This document shows, one piece after another, positions 23,301 to 34,099 of a stretch of 64,000 nucleotides of DNA. The position numbers were made by a program, and so were the translations under genes. The DNA is from Adiantum capillus-veneris (Eukaryota > Streptophyta > Polypodiopsida > Polypodiales > Pteridaceae). Positions within the stretch are counted from its first letter, which is position 1, and each line of letters starts with the position of its first letter. The stretch spans positions 62,016,119 to 62,080,118 of the forward strand of contig CM043952.1 in assembly GCA_014529385.2 (NCBI GenBank), given 5' to 3'. Under the pieces are notes generated by a model. That model was not told where the DNA came from, did not search any database, and worked only from the letters and a program-made list of their open reading frames with translations.

Positions 23301-24028
23301 CTAACCTACGCATATTGACAACTTGTCTATTTTAGACATGATACTTTGCTAAATTTATAAAAAATTGAATCTATTGGGGAGCTTGTTCATTGCATGTTGA
23401 ACTTATTATCACGTTACTTCACCATTATCTATCTACCACTTAGTCTTCTAAACCTTTCAAAGAAATATTTTTATTGCATAAAATTCCAAGAAAACCATGC
23501 AACCTCTCTCAATATAACTACTTATAAATTTGAAATTGGCAACTTGGTCATGTTGGATCATCCACTTGGTCATTCTAGATTAAAATTATTGACCTTCATA
23601 GTCTAGAGAGATCTATTGTGAGAAACTATGAAAATTATCAAACTCCATTTGTGATTTCACAATGTCCTAGACCTCCTTCTTGATTAAAATTTAGTATTGG
23701 ATTTCTACAGTGAACAAAGTTTCTACAACTAATTATAGAATAACCCAAGTTACATATTATAACAAGTGATATTGGAAAACCCAACAAAGCAAAACGACGT
23801 GTTAATACAAAATATTCTTGAGGATACGAAATTGTGTTCTTAATACATGTCTACAATCACATTAAAGTCTCCAATCTGCTGCAAGTCTCTACAGATCATG
23901 CTTCAAATCTTCTAGCATACTCCCTAAAGGAAATCTGCAAGAATAAACACAATCAATTGTCAATCATAATATTTACACTAGATAACTTCTAGTGTAAATT
24001 AAGAGTATGGCAAGGATTGAGCAGTACC
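23301..24028. other. AT-rich interval 3' of the FCP1-like pseudogene
   Basis: No core repeats. It contains the short inverted repeat TTTACACTAGA...TCTAGTGTAAA near 23970-23997. Otherwise nothing was recognised; it would include the 3' untranslated region of the gene to its right. Confidence 0.4.
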
Positions 24029-25216
24029 TTAGAGTCCCTTATCAAGTTTGAGAAAATCGTGTTGAAATAACAACTTCTTGATAAAGGCTCTTGCAGATAC
24101 AACCTTCAAGGGTGCAGTTGTGCAACCTAGTTTCCTTGCCAATGAAATCAATTGAGGTCCCTTCATGGTGTCAGTAGTTGAGGCTTCTTTTGACAATATC
24201 TCTCTTATCTTCTGTCTTTCTGTTTCTTGCTAGCTACCTTAGTTTATTGATCCCTCTTGTATGTCAATAGCATTATCTATTGGCAACCTACCCGTTTCAA
24301 CTTCTTGCATTGACCATTTTGCATTAGGTTCTCTCCAATATTCAAAGAAAACATCATACTTGCTATCATTGGAAATTGGGGGTTTTCCATACCGCTCGCA
24401 TTCAATAGCTGCACGAACATCCATGGCTTCATCAAGCTTTAATAAATATGGAAGTAGCTCACCCATGGGAGCATTGTCCATCTTCTTTTTCTCATCAAAA
24501 ATCATTGGGAATATGTAGTTGTTTTCTGGTAAACACAACCCTTGTATGAGGAGTCATCAATACGAATTGTTCATCGAGGATCACATTCAAACCCAAAAGA
24601 CATTTTGGCTAGTGGCTTAAACATTGCTTGCACATTTGGATTGTCCGGTCGATATATCTCAAGAACAAAGCAAGATCTTGACTCCACACTACAAAGAATG
24701 GTAATGTTTTCTCTGCCCTATTTGTCAATGTCCTTACAATTTGGAGAACATTAGCTAGTTTAGCTGTTGACCAAATTTCCACATTGAATCTTTGCAATAA
24801 AAACTGTAGAAACTCAAGACATCTTGGCCTAAGAACAATATATCCTCTAGATTCTAGTTGAATAGACTCATGAAGGTTGGATGATTGGGGGCAGCGTTTC
24901 AGTAAAACACTATTCAAGTCCAACACAATCGTCAACATGGACTTCTTTGCACATTATTGGGCTTGAGCTACTGGTATCAACTTGATCATCTTGCACTTCT
25001 TTTTCAAGTTGTAATCCATCATCCATTGGAGTGGTTGCCACTGGATGAACCAACATAACACTATTGCTACCATCTCCCACTTGTCGATCAATTTTGTCTC
25101 CTACAATATATTTCAAATAGTTTAAATGGGTTTCAAGGCTTCCATCAATGTGCATATTAGGGAATCCTTACCTAGTGTTTCTGTCGTGAGCGTCGATGTA
25201 GCAACCATGTCATGTT
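24029..25216 (-). pseudogene. FCP1/NIF-type phosphatase-like pseudogene, copy 2, with intron
   Basis: Minus strand. A 45-nt exon (25216-25172) lies between CAG and a consensus donor CACTAG/GTAAGG; a 71-nt intron (25171-25101) ends TTGTAG. The next exon encodes an acidic linker (to about 24940) and then the phosphatase-like domain: LTIVLDLNSVLLKRC (HAD signature with Asn for the second Asp), YIVLRPRCLEFLQFL, FNVEIWSTAKLANV, WSQDLALF, and further on RIDDSSYKG and NNYIFPMIFDEKKKMDNAPM with LLPYLLKLDEAMDVRAA. A C-terminal tail ends at TAA 24029. At least three frame changes (near 24930, 24650, 24540) and TGA/TAA/TAG codons break it. The spliced structure says it began as a host gene rather than a retrocopy. 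Confidence 0.8.
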
Positions 25217-25430
25217 CTGTATCCAAAGGAAACAAAGTAACAATATTTCAAAATTAGTCAAAACAATTAGAAAAGGTAGAGAAACAAAGCACAAGGTAAA
25301 GAAAATACAATATCATTTGAGGGTATCAAGAAAAAAAGATAATGAAGGTAGTTCTTGAAACATACAAAGCAAGAAAATGTAGTGAAAAAAATAAGGCATT
25401 GAGGATTCACACGCTAGAACTGCCACCTTA
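25217..25430. other. Upstream of the FCP1-like pseudogene
   Basis: Pyrimidine-rich on the minus strand just before the 45-nt exon (acceptor tract). Further upstream exons, if any, were not recognised. Confidence 0.4.
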
Positions 25431-27807
25431 ATTTAATTATCCTAGAATGGATAAGTGGCCAGTCTATAGTTACCTATGCTTAAGGAAGATCATAAAGGCA
25501 TTAACCCATCCCAAGGTGGGTGGCTTAAACTTAAACTTATCATGCTTTTATTTTGTAGTGAAATTCATGCTTATATTAGAATCCAATGGATGTTTTCAAG
25601 TGGTAACAAGTTAAACCTAATGACCTTTACCTATTCTAGATTACATGTAGCAAATGTAGATCACATTCTCTAAGAAAATTCATTGGAAAAATTGCCATAT
25701 TCCAAACTTAGAATGATAAATCTAGAGTTCAAATGTGCCTAGATTCTGCTTTTGGTGGGATGTACTTTGTTTTGCATATATATACTTCAAAATGGCCACC
25801 TGTCCTTTCTAGGTTAGATAATTGTCATATGTGAATGTGTCCTTTTAAAAAAAAGACATACATAACAATGTTCTTTGATAATCACATGTGTTGCCTAGAT
25901 TGGCCAGTTGTCCATTCTAGGTCAAGTTATGGTCATATGTTGTTACGTGTGCATATGTACACCTAAATTGTCCACTTGTCCATTCTAGGTTCAATTTTTC
26001 TACGAAAGATAAATGAAAAGTTTTGTCTTTTTTGCACTAGCTCTAATGGATAGATAGATGTAAATATGTTCTTGTTGTCATATCTGAACTTCAGATTGGC
26101 TATCTATCCATTCTACCGTAGATGATGGACATATGTTTTTACATGTGAAAATGTGCACCTAGATTGGCCAAACGTCTATTCTAGGTTTATTTTTTCTAGA
26201 TTTTCCATACTTATTTCCTGAGAAAATCATGCTTGCATGTTCTTTTATATTCATGTGTATTGTGTATCTTAGCCATCTATCTATTTGAGATTAGGTTATG
26301 GTGGGATGTAATTTGCTCAGTGCATATGTACACTTAAGATTAGACACCTATCAAAGAATTGTCAGATGATGGTTATACATGAGTGTGCCCTTTTCAAGAA
26401 ATACATATGTGTTCATACTAGATTAGAAGGATGCTATGATTTCTTGCTTGGACCAGTGTCTTCTGACACATGTTAATTTTCTAAGGCACATGTAATTACT
26501 CTTTCTTAGTTTGTGTTTTGTTATTGTTACATGTGCTATCTAGATTGACCACTTATCCATTCTAGGTTAGGTGATGCTAATGTGGTGATTCCTATGCATA
26601 CATGCTATTTAGATTGACCACATGTCCATTCTAGGTTAGTTTTTACTAGATTGTCCGACTCTGTTTCAGCGAAATAACATGCTAGTATGTTCTTTCTATG
26701 CCCTTTCTTTTAATGTATCAACACATGTATATATGTTATTGTTTAGTCAAAAGTACACTCTAGAATGGCCATTTGGCCATTCTTAGTAAAAAAACATGTG
26801 GTTTTCTCTAGATTGGCCATCTGTTCATTCTTGGTAAGGCTGGTAAGGTGGACATCAAGATATCAAGACACATGTGATTTTCTCAAGAGTGGCCATCTTT
26901 CCAATTTTGGTAACATGTGGTTTTCAAGATTGGTTAGAGTGGCCACTTGTCCATTCTAAGTCAGGTGATGTCATATGTGAATGTGACCTTTTCTATGAAA
27001 GACATATGTAATTATGTTCTTTAATAGTCACATGTATTGTCTAGATTGGTCACCTATCCATTCCAAGTCAAGTGATTGTCATATGTTGTTACATGTGTAT
27101 ATGTTCCCCTAGATTGACCTCATGTCCATTCCAGGTTCAATTTTTCTAGATTTTTCATCTCTCTTTTCTAAGAAAAGCATGCTTATATGTTCTTTTATAT
27201 TCATGTATATTGTGTATATTAGCCATCTATCCATTTTGGGCTAGGTTATGGTGGAATTTACTTTGTTCTGCATATGTGCACTTCAGATTGGCCACCTGTC
27301 TATTCTAGGTCAAGTGATGGTTATATGTGAATTTAATAGTCACATGTGTTGCCTAGATTGGCCATCTGTCCATTCTAGGTTAGGTAATGTTCATAAATGT
27401 TATATTTACATATGTGTTGCCTAGATTGTCCACTTGTCCATTTTAGGTCAGGTGATGGTCATATATAAAGAACTTAAAAACATGCTATAGTAAGAAGATG
27501 ACTTGTCTACAAAAAACATTAGTTTGTTAAAGCTACATATGACCATCACCTGACCTAAATGAATTACATGAAATTGACCATCACCTGCCCTAAATGAATT
27601 ACATGAAATTGACCACACGCAGCTATGCCCCTACATTGACCACCTGTCCATTCCAAGTTCATTTTTTCTAGATTTTCCATCTCTTCTCTAAAAAATCATG
27701 CTTACATGTTCTTTTATATTTATGTGTATTGCGTATCTTAGCCATCTATCCATTCTAGGTTAGGTTATGGTGGGATGTACTTTGTTTTGCATATGTGTAA
27801 TTCAAAG
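25431..27807 (-). repeat. Satellite array, mostly reverse orientation
   Basis: After a few forward-type traces (25440-25470), the cores read in reverse: TTGGCCACCTGTCCATTCTA and relatives at about 25790, 25905, 25970, 27045, 27290, 27360 and 27430, with ATGGTCATATGT spacers. A perfect hairpin variant lies at 26762-26783. Fragments shared with 20811 and 34378 sit at 27466-27530. The array is cut by the LTR element at 27808. Confidence 0.85.
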
Positions 27808-29832
27808 TGGGCAATGATGGTGCAGCCAAAGTGTGTCGACTCTAGAAGATGGCATGGACAGATATGTACAGGTAAGCAAAAGCATGGCAAAGGGATGATG
27901 CAGCTAGAAAGTCCATGGGATGGCAGGTAGCAGCGGAAGTGTATGCATGATGCGGTTTATAGGCCAGAGAAGGCTCCATAAAGGGCTAATTGGGTTAGCA
28001 GGTGAAGGAGATGCAAAGTGTAGCTTGTGGGTCCAGGAATGAAGAGCTCGAAGTGCTGAAGGAACAGGTCAAGACGGCTCATCAAACCGAGCTATGGAGC
28101 CCAAGTTATTGAAGTTTGAAGCTTTGGTGGGTTGCAGATTTTTGCCCGACAGGGCAGCTGGGGACAGGTGGTCCAAGTGGAGCTTAAGGTATAGGTGTGT
28201 AGAGCTCGATTTATGGAGCCTACCTGTCTTTTTGGATTGTGGATTGGAGCCACAGTTTGCAAGATATCGTCATTTGAAGTTTTTCCGGGGGTCGGGTCTG
28301 AGATTATTTGGCCGCATTGGAGAATGTTCCATGTGGCATCTTCTGAGCCTCGATGAAGTTATAGAGCAAGGTGTACATCATACGGACCTAATAGGAAGAG
28401 ACTGCATGCCAAACGGAGTCCGGAGCAAGATGTTATGGCAGTTGGAAAACTGGGAGTCTTTACCCAAAATTGTTTGCAAAGGATTTTTTCCATTTTTGAA
28501 GGCCGTGATTCGAGAACGCTGAGAAGTCAAAGTGCAGATACAGAGAGGGTGGTTGTAGCCGGCAAGATGGAGTTTCGGTGCGTGTTTGCGGCTTGGCAGA
28601 AGGAGGTGAGAGCAGAGAATGGGAGCTCAGGAAACAGGATCAATGAAAAAAAGTTTTTCTTCTAAATATTTGTGAAGGGTTTCTTTTGCCTTGAGGTGCT
28701 AATCACTGAGGAATTGCCACGTGGCAGTGTGGATAAACCCACATGCGGGAGCGGGGCTGCTGAGCTCGGGATATTTAGGCTGGGGCGTGACCCTTCCATA
28801 AGCATCCACGTGAGGAGTGGAGAGCTCTTGGAGCTCGTGGCTATGGAGCATGAGGCGCGCGGCGCTGCAGTGGCGACCGATGGCGTGTCGGGCAGTGGTT
28901 TTGGACAGTGTCGGAGAGGCGGTGGCGCCCGTGGGCGGCCGCACGGCAGTGAAGTTTGTTGATGACGTTGCAGGTAGCCAAGAGGCTGTGCCCGCGCCCG
29001 TTTGGACCAAAACTTTTGAGGTAAGGGGTGCCCCCCCCAATAGCGACATCGCTATTGCCTTTGAGGGAAGGGGTCCCACTGCAAGGAGGTGGCGGTAAAG
29101 ACAGTTGGCTAGGATACTCAAGGGCCAAGGACAAAGAAGTCCAGCCGGCCAAAATCAAAGGTGCAAAGGGCAAGTGTGCACACCATGCAAAGCTTTCCAA
29201 AGTGAGCTAGGGCAAGTGTTGGCAATGCAAGTTAATGCTAAAAGGAACTTCAAATGGAGTCCATGACATGGAATGACACCACATTTTTAGTTTTTGAGAT
29301 TTCTAGACACACTCCTATAAAAAAAGGTTTTGGTTCATTTGTTAGGGTCTTTTGGCCAAAGGGGGGTCTTTTGACGAAAGGAGGGTTTTTTGCCAGGGCT
29401 TTTTTGAGCTCTTGTTTTGGTGGCCGAGGTTCATGTCGGCGGTGTGTTGGTTGTACATGATATTGCCTATGCTAGAAGACTATTCCCTAATGTTTCAAGG
29501 CGTCATTCTCCTTTCCCCTTCTCTTCTCTGCTTGTGTGCGTGTGTTTCCGGGCGTGTAGGCATGTGTGCCCCCTCGAGGTTGGTCGTGCAAAGAGGGATA
29601 GAGAGAGGTTGTGTGAGTGTGGAAGACTGTGAATTGAGCGGAGCGGAGTGATTGAGTCTGTCTGATGCATTGCAAGGCGTATGTGCGTATGATTGTGTGA
29701 AAGCAATGGTTTGCTTGCGGATAGTTTTGAGTTTTGAAGGTGAACTGTAGTGGATTGGGGCGCTGTGTATATCCTGGGCTATAGTGAGGCATTGTGTTGT
29801 GTGCTGGGTGTGTTCCCCTTTCCCCCTCTCCA
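27808..29832 (+). repeat. 5' LTR of gag-only element
   Basis: Direct repeat partner of 32063-34099. More GC-rich than the satellite around it. Open frames conserved between the two LTRs (for example 28094-28522) simply follow from the LTRs being copies; none resembles a known protein. Confidence 0.88.
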
Positions 29833-29959
29833 TCTTCTGGTGCCCCCACTAAGGAGCTCTCTGATGCTCCAATTTGCGGTTGAAAGTGGTGTTTTCTTGC
29901 CAACGAAATGGTTGGCTCACGGTCAAGATGTTTGATGATCGAGGTTGAAGCTGACAAAG
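29833..29959 (+). promoter_or_regulatory. Leader with possible primer-binding site
   Basis: TGGTGCCCCCACTAAGG begins at 29838, a few bases after the LTR end and in the position of a primer-binding site. It is not the initiator-Met type used by the other elements here. The tRNA it would match is not identified. Confidence 0.45.
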
Positions 29960-31395
29960 ATGATGGAGCCAGGTTTTGGCCCCATATTTAATGGCGTCGA
30001 AGATCCCGAGGATTGGTTGGCAGATTTTGAATTATGGTTGCTATCTATGCGTATGTCGACGGATTCAAAAAGGGTACAGATGGTGCTGCTGTTGATGCGA
30101 GGTAAAGCCAAGGTGTGGTTCGATGGATTAAAGAGCAGTGATCGAGAATCATGGCAAAGGTTGCAGAGTCGGTTTCTGGAGCGGTTTCGAGAGGAGATTA
30201 CGACGGAAAAAGTCGGTGCAAGACTGAAAGAGGTATGCCAGGATGTAAGTAAAGATTTCTCTATTTTCATTGAGCAGTTTGAAGCTTGTTGGAAGCAGTT
30301 AGGGATTGCAACTGGGGTCAAAAGTAATCAATCTTTGTGAAGTTGTCAAAGCTGTTAGAGTGGTTGCATCCGAGGATTAGAGAAAAGTTCGAAGATGGTG
30401 CAGATACCTATGAAGACATGGTCTATTTGGCAAAGATAAAGAGCAGAAAGGTGAAGCGGAAGTTGGAGGTGGGTATGCTAAAGCCTCCGGATTATATGCC
30501 TGTTGCGGAGGTAGCGGAGTATTCTTGGGTCCAACCAAAGGTGATTCCAAATGTGCAAAATGTGAGGCCTATGGAGGTAAGACCTGCTATTGGTTATGCT
30601 CCTTGGAGAGTGCCGGATTGTGATGTGCATGTGCGGAGGGTGGAAGAGCTTGTCAACGAGGAGAAGCTCCATGTTGAGGTGAACCAAGATGCAAAAGAGG
30701 TAGCAGATGTGGAGGTTCCAGTACGGGTTGAAGAGGTAAAGCAGGGTCTTGTTGAAAGTTTGCACGGAAAGGTAGCAGAATGTGATCGAGATGCAGATAC
30801 CGAGGGTTCAAAAGCTGATGAAGAAAGTTTGCAAAGTGGTGAAGATGGTCAAGCTTTTGTGGAGCAACAAGTGGATGCAGATGCTGATACAGAGTCGGTA
30901 TATGATGCCGATGCCGATGATGATACAAGCTCGATTTGCTGGAAGACAAGCAAGGAGGATAGAGCGGATGAGTCCACATCCTATGACGAAGAGATGTAAT
31001 CTGATGAACCCAAACTGGTAAAGGTAAAGCTGCCCTCTTATATGTTTGATGATATGGTAATAGTACATGTGCAAGAAGAGCAGGGAACAGAGAAAACCGA
31101 GGTAGTTGATGAAAGCCAAGAGGTGTGGTCTAGACCTACGGATGATGAAGTGCAGGTGAAGGTGGTGTGTGGTGCCATGTTAATGGATATGATGATGAAA
31201 GTAGCGGTGGAATGTGCCATGGTGGTGCAACATGTGCACACTTTTTCCAAGAGGGATAAAGTAGCCGTGTCTATGGAGAAAATGGAGACGAGTGCGATAG
31301 AGGACGAGTTTCTCTCTTCCATAGAGGAGCCTGATGCAGCACTAGAAGAGGTGATTGACGAGAAGGAGACTGAAGCTGGACAGAAGGAAGTGTGA
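29960..31395 (+). pseudogene. gag: gag-like protein of the non-autonomous element, frameshifted
   Basis: The ATG pair at 29960 opens MMEPGFGPIFNGVEDPEDW. A retrotransposon gag core follows (DWLADFELWLL, GKAKVWFDGL, SWQRLQSRFLERF) and then the frame changes near 30337, continuing as LLEWLHPRIREKFEDG. From about 30650 to 31395 it becomes a long acidic tail rich in Asp/Glu/Val (DADADTESVYDADADDD), crossing one TAA at 30997. No zinc knuckle is seen. The acidic tail is unusual, as plant gag proteins commonly end basic. One frameshift and one stop suggest a recent loss of coding ability. Confidence 0.72.
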
Positions 31396-32062
31396 GCGAC
31401 CTTGAAGGGCCAATCGATGATGAAAGGATTGATGACAGTGTAAGTGAGTTCGAAGAGGAGGTGCAAGAGAGCATGAAGCCAGTGCAAGAGATGTGTTCTA
31501 TGGCATATGGAGGAGGTTCCCAGGATGTGTCCTAGCTTTCAAAAGAGATATGCAACCCATGGTTGAAAGGTATGCTTGTAAGTGCAACTGTGCAGTATGT
31601 TATCCATCAGATACGGGGTTCCTTTGAGAGGAGCTCTACTTTACATGACTGGGAGGGAGGGTTAGAAGTGTTGGTTCGTACAGATGATGTGGTTACAGAA
31701 CCCGTTCTTTCGGTTGGTTCGAGTAATCTGTTTGCAGAGCCATATAGGTTGATGAGGCAAGACGATGTTTGAAGAGGTGCTAAAGTGCTATGGGCCTTTT
31801 GTGTGCATGGATGGCTACATGCTTGGGTAGGGCACTATTGGAGGTTGTTGCAGATGGATGAAAGTGAACAGAGCCAAGTGTTTGATCCAGATGGAAGCTA
31901 TGTGATGCAGGGGGTGGGACAACCCACTTGAAGGTTTGATAATAGGGTGCAATAAAACAATGTACATAAGGTTTCAGTTTTCTTATAGTGTGTGACAGGT
32001 TTTTGCAGCTTATAGTGGAATAAAGCTTTTATGTGGTTGAGCATAAATGCTCAACAGGGGGG
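31396..32062 (+). other. 3' internal region, hairpin and polypurine tract of gag-only element
   Basis: Non-coding apart from fragments. At 32036-32055 a perfect hairpin (GTTGAGCAT, AA, ATGCTCAAC) directly abuts the purine run AGGGGGG (32056-32062) that borders the 3' LTR at TGGGCAATG. Confidence 0.7.
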
Positions 32063-34099
32063 TGGGCAATGATGGTGCAACCAAAGTGTGTCGACTCTAG
32101 AAGATGGCATGGATAGATGTGTACAGGTAAGCAAAAGCATGGCAAAGGGATGATGCAGCTAGGAAGTCCATGGGATGGCAGGTAGCAGCGGAAGTGTATG
32201 CATGATGCGGTTTATAGGCCAAAGAAGGCTCCATAAAGGGCTAATTGGGGTAGCAGGTGAAGGAGATGCAAAGTGCAGCTTGTGGGTCCAGGAATGAAGA
32301 GCTCGAAGTGCTGAAGGAACAGGTCCAGATGGCTCATCAAACCGAGCTATGGTGCCCAAGTTATTGAAGTTTGAAGCTTTGGTGGGTTGCAGACTTTTGC
32401 CGGACAGGGCAGCTGGGGACAGGTGGTCCAAGTGGAGCTTAAGGTACAGGTGTGTAGAGATCGATTTATGGAGCCTACCTGTCTTTTCGAATTGTGGATT
32501 GGAGCCACAATTTGCAAGATATGGTCATTTGAAGTTTTTTCAGGGGCCGGGTCTGAGCTCATTTGGCCGCATTGGAGAATGTGCCATCTGGAATCTTCTG
32601 AGCCTCGATGAAGTTCTAGAGCAGGGTGTACATCATACGGAGCTAATAGGAAGAGACTACATGCCAAACGGAGTCCGGAGCGAGATGTTATGGCAGTCGA
32701 AAAACTGGGAGTCTTTGCCCAAAATTGTTTGCAGATGATTTTTTCCATTTTTGAAGGCCGTGATTCGAGAACGCTGAGAAGTCAAAGTGTAGATACAGAG
32801 AGGGTGGTTGTAGCCGGCAAGATGGAGTTTCGGTGCGTGTTTGCAGCTTGGCAGAAGGAGGTGAGAGCAGAGAATGGGAGCTCAGGAAACAGGATCAATG
32901 AAAAAAAAAATTTCTTCTAAATATTTGTGAAGGGTTTCTTTTGCCTTGAGGTGCTAATCACTGAGGAATTGCCATGTGGCAGTATGGATAAACCCACATG
33001 CGGGCGCGGGGCTGCTGAGCTCGGGATATTTAGGCTGGGGCGTGGCCCTTCCATAAGAATCCAAGTGAGGAGTGGAGAGCTCTTGGAGCTCGTGGCTATG
33101 GCTCGTGAGGCGCGTGGTGCTGCAGTGGCGACCGATGGTGTGTCGGGCGGTGGTTTTGGACAGTGTCGGAGAGGCGGTGGCGCCCGTGGACAGCCGCACG
33201 GCGGTGAAGTTTGTTGATGACGTGGGAGGTAGCCAAGAGGCTGTGCCCGTGCTCGTTTGGACCAAAACTTTTGAGGTAAGGGGTGATACCCCCCCCCCCC
33301 AATAGCGACATCACTATTGCCTTGAGGGAAAGGGGTCCCATTGCAAGGAGGTGGCGGTAAAGACAGTTGGCTAGGATACTCAAGGGCCAAGGAAAAAGAA
33401 GTCCGGCCAGCCAAAATCAAAGGTGCAAAGGGCAAGTGTGCACACCATGCAAAGCTTTCCAAAGTGAGCTAGGTCAAGTGTTGGCAATGCAAGTTAATGC
33501 TAAAAGGAACTTCAAATGGAGTCCATGACATGGAATGACACCACATTTTTCTTTTTCGAGATTTCTAGACACACTCCTATAAAAAAAGGTTTTGGTTCAT
33601 TTGTTAGGGTCTTTTGGCCAAAGAGGGGTCTTTTGACGAAAGGAGGGTTTTTTGCCAGGGCTTTTTTGAGCTCTTGTTTTGGTGGCCGAGGTTCATGTCG
33701 ACGGTGTGTTGGTTGTACATGATATTGCCTATGCTAGAAGACTATTCCCTAATGTTTCAAGGCGTCATTCTCCTTTCCCCTTCTCTTCTCTGCTTGTGTG
33801 CGTGTGTTTCCGGGTGTGTGTAGGCGTGTGTGCCCCCCCGAGGTTGGTCATGCAAAGAGGGATAGAGAGGTGTTGTGTGAGTGTGGAAGGCTGTGAATTG
33901 AGCGGAGCGGAGTGATTGAGTCTGTCTGATGCATTGCAAGGCGTATGTGTGTATGATTGTGTGAAAGCAATGGTTTGCTTGCGGCGGATAGTTTTGAGTT
34001 TTGAGGGTCAACTCTAGTGGATTGGGGTGCTGTGTATACCCTGCGCTATAGTGAGGCATTGTGTTGTGTGCTGGGTGTGTTCCCCTTTCCCCCTATCCA
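32063..34099 (+). repeat. 3' LTR of gag-only element
   Basis: Direct repeat of 27808-29832 with scattered substitutions and small length changes in the C run near 33290 and in GGCGGA near 33982. Confidence 0.88.

Larger units (their letters stand above)
27808..34099 (+). mobile_element. Non-autonomous LTR retrotransposon with gag only (TR-GAG/LARD type)
   Basis: Two direct repeats of about 2.03 kb (27808-29832 and 32063-34099) flank a 2.2-kb internal region. Both begin TGGGCAATGATGG and end CCCCT(C/A)TCCA. The internal region has a gag-like frame but no protease, RT, RNase H or integrase motif. A polypurine tract precedes the right LTR. The first ~170 bases of the LTRs differ at five positions, all transitions. 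Both flanks are reverse-orientation satellite, so it inserted into the array; the 5-bp flanks (CAAAG, ACGTG) do not match. Movement would need proteins from another element. Confidence 0.88.

Noticed and set aside
28094..28522. 142-codon open frame, repeated at 32349-32738
   Set aside because: It lies inside the LTR of the gag-only element. Its presence twice only reflects the LTR pair, and no protein family is recognisable.
28699..29200. Long overlapping frames on both strands in GC-richer LTR sequence
   Set aside because: Higher GC content removes stops by chance; same frames appear in the other LTR copy and match nothing known.
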